Positions 53,201-61,300 of a stretch of DNA of 64,000 nt are shown here, one piece after another. Numbering within the stretch: the first letter of the stretch is position 1; each line of letters begins with the position of its first letter. The notes beneath the pieces are model-generated. The model was not told the origin of the DNA. It worked only from the letters and a program-made list of their open reading frames with translations, and made no database searches. The DNA is from Anoplopoma fimbria (taxonomy: Eukaryota; Chordata; Actinopteri; Perciformes; Anoplopomatidae): assembly GCF_027596085.1 (NCBI RefSeq), contig NC_072472.1, forward strand, positions 8,652,371 to 8,716,370, read 5' to 3'. The position numbers and the translations under genes are program-made.

Positions 53201-56200
53201 ACTGCTCGTCTTTTAAATGAAGACTTAAGACAAAACAAGAAAAAATGGATGTGTGGTGACTTCCTCAAAAGACATCAGGTCTCACACGATTTGTACTATA
53301 ACCACAATCAACAACACCCAACTTTAACAAGATGGGAGTTGTTGATGGGTGTCAACAAAACCCAAACTCTGACTCTCTCTGCCTCAGACTGATTTGAGCC
53401 GACTCAGATTTGTGACAAAAGAAAAGGCAAAAAAATACATGAAATCATACTCGTACAATTCCTAATAATGTGTCAAGTGTGTAGCTTATGACAATAGCAA
53501 AACAGCCAGAATGTAAATGTTGTCAGTGGGAGCTAAGAAACCTGATTGGTTTGGGGATTCATTTAAACTTATTATAAATAAGCAAGTCAATTTTGAGAGG
53601 ATAGTCAGATATTCAAAATAATGGATGTTCTCGTAGCTCCTTTTCTGTTGGCTTATGATTTGTTAATTCTATTTTTTCACAGTAAATACCTCAACAGCAA
53701 TTGGATGGATTTTGAAAAGATATTCATAGTCACCAGAGAAAGAATCCTACCAACTTTTCCTCTCACGCCACCACAAGATTGACCATTTTGAATTTGACTG
53801 GACACCTATTGAAAGAGTTTAAATGAAATTTGGTACACATTTTCCCCAGTGGATAAATCCTCATGACTTTATTTAATCGTTATAACTCGAGTGATTCCCC
53901 TGCCTCTTCATTTCGCCCCTTCAGCATGTCCAAATTTTCGGTTCAGAGGGAAATGTCAACAGTTATTGGATGGACTGTTAACAACACGATAAACCTATTT
54001 GATAAATGTTATGGAAAACCTTTACTCTGAAACCATCCTACTGCCAGTATTTACAATTTAACACTCACAAAACATTGGTCCTCAACCGTTATCCACTTTA
54101 CAATTTGTAACATGAGCATTACAGCCTCCACAGAGCCACTAGCAGGAGATCATTTTGTTCTTATTCTTTATTCTATTCGGCGCCAAATCACAACAGAAGT
54201 TACCTCAGGACGGTGTTCTTGACAACATGGCCTGCATGGCACTGACCAGAATAATTTCACATTACATTTGTGCAGGAGAACAGTAAAGCACTATGCGAGG
54301 GAGACTATTAAAAAGGAGATTTACTCAATAAAGAATGAGAGACGACATTCCAAATCTCTAAGGTGTTGGCAAGTGTTAGGTGTTAGCAGCCGAAAGGACG
54401 AACTGTTTGGACAGCTCACAAAAACTAAAGAGATTTGAAAGTCGCCTACAGTACTTCCCCTCCTTCCTCTCTCACTCTCTGTCTTTTTCTTCCTCTCCTT
54501 TCCTCGTCAGTCCTCAAACAGAAAGCTTTCTTGACAGTTTTCCAAAGCTTTCAGGGGTCAGGCGAGAAACACTGACTCAACACTGCCCACTCTGTATGCA
54601 GGGCAGCTCATGGGTGCAGCCGGAAAAAAAAGGGCTTGTTTGGGGAGGAAGGAGGGAGGGAAGGAGAGAGGGAAGGAGAGTTGCTGTCTTGGAGCCATGG
54701 CTGAGGCAGGGTAGACTTTATGGCAAATCCCATAGCCAGCAGTGACCAAGGGTATCAAACAACTTCTGTTTCTGGAGAAGAGTGAGGGAGTTCGATGGAG
54801 GGAAGAGACAGATAGTCATGGGAACACAGAGAGGGTCTTTGTTACACACTTTTGCATACAGAAAGCTGTTCTCAGCGTTACCTCTTAATCACTACACTCA
54901 CCACACATGAATTCTTCCTGTTTATTTATCCTATTTTGGCTATTCAGATGGATTTTCAGTAGCTAAAACCTTTACTTAACACCATAACACCAACCTGTAG
55001 ACTTAAAACATGGATTCTAGTTAGACTTAAATCACAAAAGTGAGGACTTATTTCGTTTTGGACTTGACTGCTGTGATATTTGACTCCTTGGGTTGAGATT
55101 TAAGGGAGAGAAAATAGGTTTGCCCTTGTAAAATACAGGAAAAGGGTTTTAATAAGGGGCTTATTTGATATATAATTATTAGGCCTATGTATCGAAAGGA
55201 CTTTGCCTTTTACAAAACTTGTAGCTGGAAATACTTGCTATTACAATCATGAGACTTGACATGAACATGTTTTGAATAATTTGAGACGACTCGAAAGTTG
55301 CATTAAAAAGACTTGACTTGAAGTCCATTGTCAAGTTTTGTACGAGCAAGGCTCAAGTCAATTTGAGAGAAGGCGTGAAACTTGCTGTCATAAAAGTTTA
55401 CTGACTCGCAATTGTCTTAAATTACTTGAGACTTGCTCGTACAAGAGTTGAAACCTGACTCAACACTCTTTATACGACTTCACTTGGGCTTGTCTCAAGA
55501 GACATGCTCCAGTGTTTGGAGCTCTTAAGACTTAGCTGTGTCTGTGTGTTTTAATTACTGTGTTCTTAGGAAAGTTGCTGACTAAGGGCAGTCACAACTC
55601 CACAAGTCTGCTATTGGTAAACCACATTCAAGTAGGCAAGAGCTATGATTGCTTTCCCCGACAGACAGGAGATGAACGTGACATGAAAGAGGCATAAGCA
55701 ACAAGGCCAATGTGTTCATAGTGGACTGACTCCAGAATGTGTTATTCAGACCCGCAGACACATATTTGACCTGCCCACCATACTGTGCCTCCTACTGTGG
55801 CAGGCAGAGAGATCACCAGCATAACAAAGTAGCTGCAAAGACTATGTATTGTAATCATTAGGAGGAAAGGGGAAAAAAATCAAAGCAAATATCAAATTCA
55901 GAGTCTACTTCTGGGATCAGAGTTCATGAAAGCATATCACCTCTTTTATCATTCAGAGGCCCCAGAAATAACAGACCCACATTCCATACTGGGATTTGAC
56001 TCAAAGTTTAACAACCCCCAACTTTAGATAATTGGTATCAGCTCTTTTTCAAAGGCTGACTTGCTGGCACTGCCTTAAAGAGCATCGCTAAGGGCTCTAA
56101 GGTGAACATCACATTCATCACTTTTATCGTTCATTGTCACGTACAAACATATCAAAAGGAATTTACCAGCATGAATGATCTTCAGATGAAAAATGATCTT

Positions 56201-57403
56201 TGGATAAAGAAGAACCCATTCACAAGTTGAATGGGTTCAATTGTAACTACTTTTAGACGTTTAGGATAAAATAATAGCTATAAATGTTTTTGTCATCATG
56301 TAGATTCTACAGCAAAGGACGAACATGCAGCAGCCAAGCTTTTGATGTATCCATCTGGCAAAAAAGGCAGCATAAATTCTGCACTATCCACAAATGCAGA
56401 CAAGCCACTTTGCTGATGTGGAGATACCAAAAAAGTAAAAACAGCTTGAGGCCTTGAACAAACCAAACCGTGAAGGGAAAACCACTTCCGTGGCTTGTTA
56501 GGTTGGTCTCAGCCAACAGGCCTGACTTTTGCTTTGTAAGTGAAAGATTTTCTGCAAATCAGGCAAATGTTGGCTTGGAATTCATCTCAGAGAGGTGTAT
56601 GACCTGATCGGGGCCCTGAGATACTCTTAAATCTCAATTTATGCAGGCACTGAATAATGTTCACAAGTACGATTGTGTGACAAAAGCAAACAGTTTCAAA
56701 GTGGCATTCCTAGATGGTACCATGTCTGTGTGTCTTTAACATTTGATTTGATTAACATTTGATACGAGCCTTCCTCGTAGCACTTATTGCATTCGTATTA
56801 GTTCGCTGCACTTATTGTATTCGTATTCGTTTACTGCACTTATCCTATTCGTAGTAGTTTGTAGCACTTATTATATTCGTATTAGTCTGTTGCAATTATT
56901 GTTTTCGTAGTAATTTGCCTCTGCACTATACTTTTGCTCTGGTTTATGCTTTAAGATGCTTGTTTAAGAAAGGAGATGCACTTATGACTTCTGGTGACTA
57001 GTAGTTCTCTTGAATACCTATGTTGAATACACTTATTGTAAGTCGCTTTGGATAAAAGCGTCTGCTAAATGACTGTAATGTAATGTAATGTAATCCACAA
57101 GAGCAGTTTGGTTCCTTCCTCTGGGGAACTTTCATGCTCATTTTCTGTGAAGTGAACGCCTCCAACAATACTCAGAGCTTCACTGGAAGTAGAAAGATAT
57201 TAAAGAGAATATCTAGAATTTCAGAGTGTAAATATAAAAGCAGGGAGAAAGTAGACAGTGTGTAATGTTGGTGAGAATAATTATAGTATCCACGGTCAGT
57301 AAGCTTTATCTGACATAGATGTGGAAAGCAGGGGATAGAATGAACAGCAGGGTTTTTCTATCTTTCTTCCTTCCTCCTACTCAGAGTCCATCAAACAGTG
57401 TGA

Positions 57404-57488
<85 letters not shown>

Positions 57489-58387
57489 TTTTGTATGTGT
57501 AATCTCTCAATGAGTTCCAGACCTGCATGGCCACAAAAAAAAAATCCAACCCCCACTCGCCTGGTGGGGGAGATATGGGCGGGGTCTTTGGGTGAGGCTT
57601 TCTTCCAAACTCTCATAAAGGATTACTTTCAGCAGGATCTTAATCTCAAACTATTTCAAAAGTTGGTCATGCACACCCAAAGCCCTTATTCCAAACAAAA
57701 TGCATTGCCACTTGTACTTGTAAGAGAGTAAAGGAAACTAACTAGAAGACAATGTGATGATTCAGCCAGGACAAAAGTGCAGCTAAGCTAAGAAAACAGC
57801 TCATCATGAATGTTGTTCATCCAAGGGCTCCAACAATACTCGCAGCAGATCTGAAAAATATTATTGCTTCTCTCGTTCGCAGACTGTGAGTGAGTCATTG
57901 TTGTCCTCATTTTAACCCAATGCGTGCAAATCTGTGTCATGGAAAAGTTAAGAATGAGGTAAAGTTGCAACATTACAGCGAGGAAGGAATACAGAGTGAT
58001 TTAGGTGATGATCCAGGAGTTCAACGTTCTTTAGTATGTGCGTGCCTTATCATAAGTAGGTCTGCCACAAACAATTATTCAGTTTCAAGTATTTGTTCCA
58101 GTTCTCGGGATAAGTTGTTTAATCTTTTAATATTACTTTCTGACCAACAGTCCAAAATCCAAAAGGTATTAGTTTAAAAAAGGAGAAAGAAGCAAACCCC
58201 GAATTTTCAGAAGAATTTGCATCTATTTTGTTTGTTTACCCTTAACAAGCCATGGTTGTGTGTTTACGTGTGTGAAAGGGCCTTTGGGGACACTGTGTGT
58301 TAAACTTTTACCTGGTAGGAAAGGAATGATCCTGCGCTTAGGGTCTTTCTGGCCTCCTTCCACTGGGAATTTGTCCAGCAATTCCAT
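32223..58387 (-). CDS. sh3pxd2b: SH3PXD2B (TKS4) podosome scaffold, 5'-partial, split and frame-broken near its 3' end
   Basis: TKS4 is a Src substrate and adaptor for podosomes and invadopodia, needed for ECM degradation and skeletal and eye development (family knowledge). Visible in order: the C-terminal half of the PX domain ([20 protein letters not shown]), then four SH3 domains with ALDY-like and GWW motifs, separated by proline-rich linkers. SH3PXD2B is preferred over SH3PXD2A because of [33 protein letters not shown] and [18 protein letters not shown]. Twelve constitutive coding pieces and one cassette exon were placed. The first PX exons lie beyond the window. Two single-base frame breaks and a gap affect the last part. 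Total length fits the roughly 910 residues usual for the family. Confidence 0.95.
32249..32348. other. Assembly gap, 100 N
   Basis: Exactly 100 undetermined bases, a usual placeholder for a gap of unknown size. It separates the last SH3PXD2B codons from the tandem array. Confidence 0.99.
32349..35160. repeat. Tandem array (minisatellite) of 36-bp and 25-bp units, 2.8 kb
   Basis: The basic block is GTCATAGTATAGYATGTYG followed by AAAAAA (25 bp), often extended by GTCATAAAAAA to 36 bp. Variants carry CAGTCATGG, GTCATCAAAAA, TTAAACA or TATTGCATG. The order of variants repeats over longer distances, with a segment near 32545-33100 recurring about 1141 bp later. The right end stops sharply at 35160 against SH3PXD2B sequence; the left end runs into the N gap, so true length is unknown. 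Minus-strand frames ([12 protein letters not shown] repeats) follow from the 36-bp period and are not taken as genes. Confidence 0.95.
35182..36656 (-). CDS. sh3pxd2b: SH3PXD2B large exon: end of SH3-3, proline-rich linker, start of SH3-4 (two frame breaks)
   Basis: The exon starts after ACAG with [20 protein letters not shown], completing SH3-3, then [20 protein letters not shown], a long Pro/Lys-rich linker with [10 protein letters not shown] and [16 protein letters not shown], and [18 protein letters not shown] before SH3-4 ([34 protein letters not shown]). The frame shifts by one base near 35731-35747 (G6/G5 runs on plus) and again near 35477-35483. The exon probably ends at 35182, before GTAAGA, one base into the Cys codon. 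If read on, it meets a stop a few codons into the array. Confidence 0.88.
36657..36806 (-). other. sh3pxd2b: 150-bp SH3PXD2B intron
   Basis: Minus-strand borders GTGGGT and TCAACAG; nothing else seen. Confidence 0.85.
36807..36932 (-). CDS. sh3pxd2b: SH3PXD2B exon: first half of SH3-3
   Basis: This 42-codon exon, phase 0 at both ends, lies between TTTCACAG and GTGGGT. It encodes [40 protein letters not shown] and [15 protein letters not shown] and [13 protein letters not shown] are near-identical to mammalian SH3PXD2B. Confidence 0.96.
37049..37095 (-). CDS. sh3pxd2b: SH3PXD2B exon: basic proline-rich linker
   Basis: This 47-nt exon lies between GGCAG and GTAAGA. It encodes [15 protein letters not shown] after two bases completing a Lys codon. 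RPPPRRDxTI is an SH3PXD2B-specific linker, a likely SH3 ligand. Confidence 0.93.
37198..37409 (-). CDS. sh3pxd2b: SH3PXD2B exon: end of SH3-2 and linker
   Basis: This 212-nt exon lies between CACTCAG and GTAAGT. It encodes [20 protein letters not shown], completing SH3-2, then a Gln/Asn-rich hydrophilic linker to SFFSDNKM. Confidence 0.94.
37643..37760 (-). CDS. sh3pxd2b: SH3PXD2B exon: first part of SH3-2
   Basis: This 118-nt exon lies between CTCCAG and GTAATA. It encodes [49 protein letters not shown] and NLEGWWKIR are the canonical RT-loop and GWW motifs of SH3-2. Confidence 0.96.
37761..40395 (-). other. sh3pxd2b: SH3PXD2B intron, 2.6 kb, with an interspersed element
   Basis: Non-coding. 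It holds a probable interspersed repeat at about 39430-40000 and AT-rich simple sequence near 38155-38175. No exon recognised. Confidence 0.8.
39430..40000. mobile_element. Interspersed repeat, teleost type, family not assigned
   Basis: The stretch contains GGCCATTAGGGGGCG, GTGATTGACAGGTCACTACC, ACGGCGTTGTCTGGTCTGAG, CCCTTTCACGGTGTGTTTTC and ACTCCACATTCCAGTGGGTG, in an order I associate with a repeat found often in percomorph introns. It ends in CTTACATACAGTCTATGA; a related TCTACAGTCTATGG lies at about 39341. No coding capacity. Class not determined. Confidence 0.5.
40396..40497 (-). CDS. sh3pxd2b: SH3PXD2B exon: end of SH3-1
   Basis: This 102-nt exon lies between ATTTAG and GTACAA. It encodes [20 protein letters not shown] then [13 protein letters not shown]. 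The GWVPATCLE motif closes the first SH3 domain. Confidence 0.95.
40498..40879 (-). other. sh3pxd2b: SH3PXD2B intron, 382 bp
   Basis: Non-coding; nothing recognised. Confidence 0.85.
40880..41011 (-). CDS. sh3pxd2b: SH3PXD2B exon: first part of SH3-1
   Basis: This 132-nt exon lies between TTAATAG and GTAAGT. It encodes [40 protein letters not shown] and NES. It matches the first SH3 domain of the TKS family, the one described as autoinhibitory through contact with PX. Confidence 0.95.
41012..42673 (-). other. sh3pxd2b: SH3PXD2B intron, 1.7 kb
   Basis: AT-rich non-coding sequence; no element or exon recognised. Confidence 0.8.
42674..42709 (-). CDS. sh3pxd2b: Candidate 36-nt cassette exon in the PX-SH3 linker of SH3PXD2B
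   Basis: The minus strand shows a pyrimidine-rich tract and CCATTAG, 36 bases encoding [12 protein letters not shown] in the frame set by the neighbouring exons, then GTAGTA. Inclusion keeps the frame and adds 12 residues ([21 protein letters not shown]); skipping also keeps it. The related SH3PXD2A is known to have an alternatively used segment in the same linker. Conservation and expression are not shown here. Confidence 0.6.
42710..43049 (-). other. sh3pxd2b: SH3PXD2B intron, 340 bp, between micro-exon and cassette exon
   Basis: Non-coding. Contains CCACTAGATGGAGA at 42924-42937, a near miss to the CTCF core (A in place of the conserved C). Confidence 0.75.
43050..43075 (-). CDS. sh3pxd2b: SH3PXD2B micro-exon: linker after PX
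   Basis: This 26-nt exon lies between TTAACAG and GTAAGA. It encodes (E)EPIGKKKS plus one base. Mammalian SH3PXD2B has EEHIGKKKSG here, and the phases fit both flanking exons. Confidence 0.9.
43076..47170 (-). other. sh3pxd2b: SH3PXD2B intron, 4.1 kb
   Basis: Non-coding. A decayed SINE-like fragment lies near 45665-45750, a pyrimidine-rich stretch at about 44570-44900, and a short purine-rich run at 45355-45402. No exon recognised. Confidence 0.8.
45665..45750 (+). mobile_element. Decayed SINE-like fragment
   Basis: ATTCAATCCCCATAACAG followed by AAATGTCCTTGAGCAAGAAC and GATGCTCACTCAGTG resembles the middle of the tRNA-derived element at 11735. Boundaries are not clear. Confidence 0.4.
47171..47262 (-). 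CDS. sh3pxd2b: SH3PXD2B exon: end of PX domain
   Basis: This 92-nt exon lies between CCTGCAG and GTAAGT. It encodes [20 protein letters not shown] then [10 protein letters not shown] plus two bases. [24 protein letters not shown] closes the PX fold. Confidence 0.95.
49558..49618. repeat. Interrupted (TG)n microsatellite
   Basis: TGTGTGTGTGCT units recur, giving a 12-14 bp higher period within the TG tract. Confidence 0.9.
51162..51189. repeat. Perfect 11-bp inverted repeat, 6-T loop
   Basis: GTACGCTTGTT at 51162-51172, six T, then AACAAGCGTAC at 51179-51189. Confidence 0.9.
52205..52281 (-). CDS. sh3pxd2b: SH3PXD2B exon: PX domain, middle
   Basis: This 77-nt exon lies between GTCTTAG and GTGAGT. 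It encodes (G)[19 protein letters not shown] then INEYCM. [17 protein letters not shown] is invariant in TKS proteins. The basic residues are part of the phosphoinositide-binding PX surface. Confidence 0.96.
54155..54225 (-). mobile_element. Fragment resembling the 3' end of a teleost interspersed repeat
   Basis: On the minus strand: CTGAGGTAACTTCTGTTGTG, then ATTTGGCGCCGAATAGAATA and AAGAATAAGAAC. This resembles the common GATTTGGCGCTATATAAATA tail of teleost repeats. Short and diverged. Confidence 0.4.
55010..55540. repeat. Degenerate ACTTG-rich repeat region
   Basis: GACTTG, ACTTGA and their complements recur irregularly over about 500 bp. A 13-bp perfect inverted pair (TTGTACGAGCAAG at 55338-55350 and CTTGCTCGTACAA at 55432-55444) lies inside. 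Similar decayed blocks occur in other teleost introns; class uncertain. Confidence 0.45.
56760..57092 (+). mobile_element. Interspersed element with five 28-bp internal repeats and a GTAATGTAAT tail
   Basis: Five copies of a 28-bp unit (CACTTATT-TATTCGTATTAGTTYGYTG) start at 56781, 56809, 56837, 56865 and 56893, an exact period of 28. About 120 bp later comes GTAAGTCGCTTTGGATAAAA with GCGTCTGCTAAATGACT and a (GTAAT)n tail, a 3' end seen in very many teleost repeats. The short tail repeat suggests a retroposed SINE-like end; the class is inferred. Confidence 0.6.
57408..57487. repeat. (GT)n microsatellite, 40 units
   Basis: Uninterrupted GT tract of about 80 bp. Frames across it (Cys-Val or Thr-His repeats) are artefacts. 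Confidence 0.97.
58312..58387 (-). CDS. sh3pxd2b: SH3PXD2B exon: PX domain, most 5' exon in window
   Basis: This 76-nt exon lies between TGTTTCAG and GTAAAA. It encodes [20 protein letters not shown] then IPFLP plus one base. The Met is internal (mammals have [20 protein letters not shown]), so it is not a start codon. The Pro-rich loop and basic residues contact phosphoinositides in PX domains. Confidence 0.96.
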
Positions 58388-61300
58388 CTGAAACACCATA
58401 ATTAATGAAGACTTGTTAGGACACAAAGCATTTACACTTGAAATATACATAAACGTGCCCTTTACATTACACACCACAGGATAGCTCAAGCTGGAGAGGA
58501 AGGGTTCACATTTTTTTTTTTACAAATCAGCAGTTCCTACAAGGAATTCAGCCATTCAAGGAAGGTCTGCCAATGATTAGGAATGTCCTGAGCAGATGGT
58601 ATGGTTTTTCCCCTCTGCTTCATATGTTGTTGCAGCAAAGGGGCTGTTAGCGGCAAGGCACCACTGACATCGTGGAACATTTCTGTTTCTATCATTTTCA
58701 AGGCCAGAGAGATGTGGTTCCTTAGATCGGCTGGTCACCACTTCTCTTGATCATTCTTTTCCATCCCTTTAAAACTCACTCCGTCTTTTTGAGTCAATCT
58801 TTTATTTCTACTTTAACACTTTGAGACTGTCTGATATAAAAGGGACACAGCATTTCTTGAATTTATTCTTCTTTAATTATTTGATTACCGTTTTTAGTTA
58901 GCGGTGTCAATCAATGGGCCAAAAAGGATCTGAAAGTTTCCGTCCAACCGAAGACACATCCAGGGCGTTCTCAAAACTAATAATTCCACTCTGTAGTAGC
59001 TTTTGGCGTATAGTTTCCTGTCATCAAACAGGACACACACCGCTACAGTGTCTTGTTTTGTTACAGTACCAGGTTTTGACACAAAACAACCAGACATGGT
59101 CTCAGGTACTTGAAAGTACTCACTTTTCAACAATGGAGGAGCAACACGTCTCATTTTCCCACTTTTAAGCTAATGCGTCTGAGCTCAAATAATGGCATTG
59201 CATACTGAGTCAAATGTGAACACACAGAAGACTTTAGTGTCAATGTTGTCATTCTAAGCAAAGAAGTGACAGTAGAATGAGTCAAATGTCCCATATGTAG
59301 ACTTCCTCAGTTGAAGTATGTCAAGCTTTAACCAAAATCAGGGCAAACCACACTGAATGATCTTATGTTCCAAACTTAGAAATACAACATTGTTAAGGAT
59401 AAAGGAGGTCTATAGTTGCAGTTAGAGCCGTCCCATGTGAAGGCTGCTATGACAGGACTATCACATTATGAGATTAACTGCATTACTGACTGTGATCTGT
59501 TCAATGCCGACCTGATATAATGATATATATCAAGGCTGTGCTCCATAGAGATATTTAAAGGTCACAACAAATTGGCTATCCAGATTTCAAAGCCAGAGAT
59601 TATTTTCATTCTCCCCTACTGTTAGATATGACTGTACTTTGCCTGGAATGAGAGATTCATTTCTAGAATATGCAGACCTTACAACATCCCTCAAGAATGT
59701 TCCAGAGTTGGAGTTTCCCTTCAATGGCTCAGATCTCACAGTAAACGTATACAGAATGTATCCATAATTTGTCCTTTATGGGCAAAGATGTTGTAACAAA
59801 AATATAAAGGTTGGATGTGTGTATGGTAAAGGGAATTTTGTATATTTGATTTGGGTATCCCATCCGTCACAATGAGAAGCATCCTGTCTGCTGTCAACAT
59901 GAACCCTAACTGACTCAAAATATCAAATCACTCATCAAACTCCTCTGATCCACCTACTCTTGGATCTAAATTTAGACACGTGGGTAATGAAACATGAACA
60001 TGCGCATCACTGCTAGAGGATGCAAGTTGCAGCAGAGTGCTGCCTTTCATCTACTCACCTGAGATTTTTTTTTTTTGCTTTGATTATTCACTAAAGTTCA
60101 TTGCTGGGATTTCTGTGATACAATATTGCCCTGATACTGCTAATAGAAGTTATATCTCAGTTTGTTTTCTAGTGTAATCATGTGGTTTCTACAGTAAGTT
60201 GTCTCAAAACATAAATGAGTAAAGCTATCACCAAATGTCCTCAGGCAAATTTGAAATAAACAATACGTTCATTCAAAAAAGAAACATATTTTAGTGCCTG
60301 GAAAGTTGCATGCATATGGATGGGAGGCACCAGTTGGGAAAAAGAAGGAAACATGATATATGTTCAAGCATCCAAGAGGATATATGTCTTCCAGGTGAAT
60401 GAATGTCTACAGATCTTTCTTTTCTCTGCTCCATTTTATTTCTTCACAAACTCTTGCTCATGTGTCATTGTATACATTTCAAGAGGTTTTGCAACAGCCT
60501 TATTCCATATACAAGGCAGTTTAACAATCTAATTGTATAATCTTCAAGACCCTTTGTCGAACTATACAAGCCCCAAATATTTAATCAGACCAAGAAATAG
60601 ACACTGGCTTTGGAATCCTGAATCAAATTATTTCCTGATGTGTGAACTCAACTTACTCCCCCACCTCAACTGGCCTTTCTAACTTATAAGGCCTTAAAAG
60701 CTGGCCAAATAATAATATCAACTGTGATGAGTCCAATGAAGATTTGAGAAACTAAAAAACAAAGAATCCATTTTAAGCTTTTGTGCCTCACAGACACAAG
60801 CTTTGGTCACTTGAGAATCCCAACCAACCAAAGATGTATCAATCACAACTGAGTCTTGGATTTGTTTTGTAAGAAAAAAAAATGCTCTATACTTGAATAT
60901 CAAGCCAGATACGGCTGCACTTATATGACTTGCCTTTGGCTATGAGTGCTAACGCGCCGTGTTTATTTCCCACTGTTAAACAAAAGACAATAAAAAGAAT
61001 GGGGGTAGCATAGTGAGCAATGAACCCTCTTTGGTGAGTCAGTCCACTTTATAGTCTTCAGTCTTGTTGTTTCTTAAGAAACTGCAGAAGACTAAAAAGG
61101 AATTCAGAAAAAACAAAGCCCTTAACTCACAAACTAACATTCTACTTGGTTTATCAGTCAGATGCTTTATCATTGACACAGTACCACGTTAAGAGGCACA
61201 GCTATAAGTACATAGACATGCAGACGGATGGGGGAGAGACAAACACAGAAGAGCCGATACCCCACACACTCTAATTGTTCCCATATGTCCGACTGACTGG

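Larger units (their letters stand above)
52282..58311 (-). other. sh3pxd2b: SH3PXD2B intron, 6.0 kb, with several repeats
   Basis: Non-coding. It contains a short SINE-tail-like piece (54155-54225), a purine-rich run (54642-54680), ACTTG-rich sequence (55010-55540), an element with five 28-bp repeats (56760-57092) and a long (GT)n tract (57408-57487). No exon recognised. Confidence 0.8.

Noticed and set aside
54380..54745. 121-residue plus-strand frame in an SH3PXD2B intron
   Set aside because: No resemblance to a known protein, low-complexity purine/pyrimidine sequence, no splice or promoter context.
32223..58387. Identification as SH3PXD2A (TKS5)
   Set aside because: TKS5 has five SH3 domains and lacks [26 protein letters not shown] and MGLECGHK; the window agrees with SH3PXD2B throughout.
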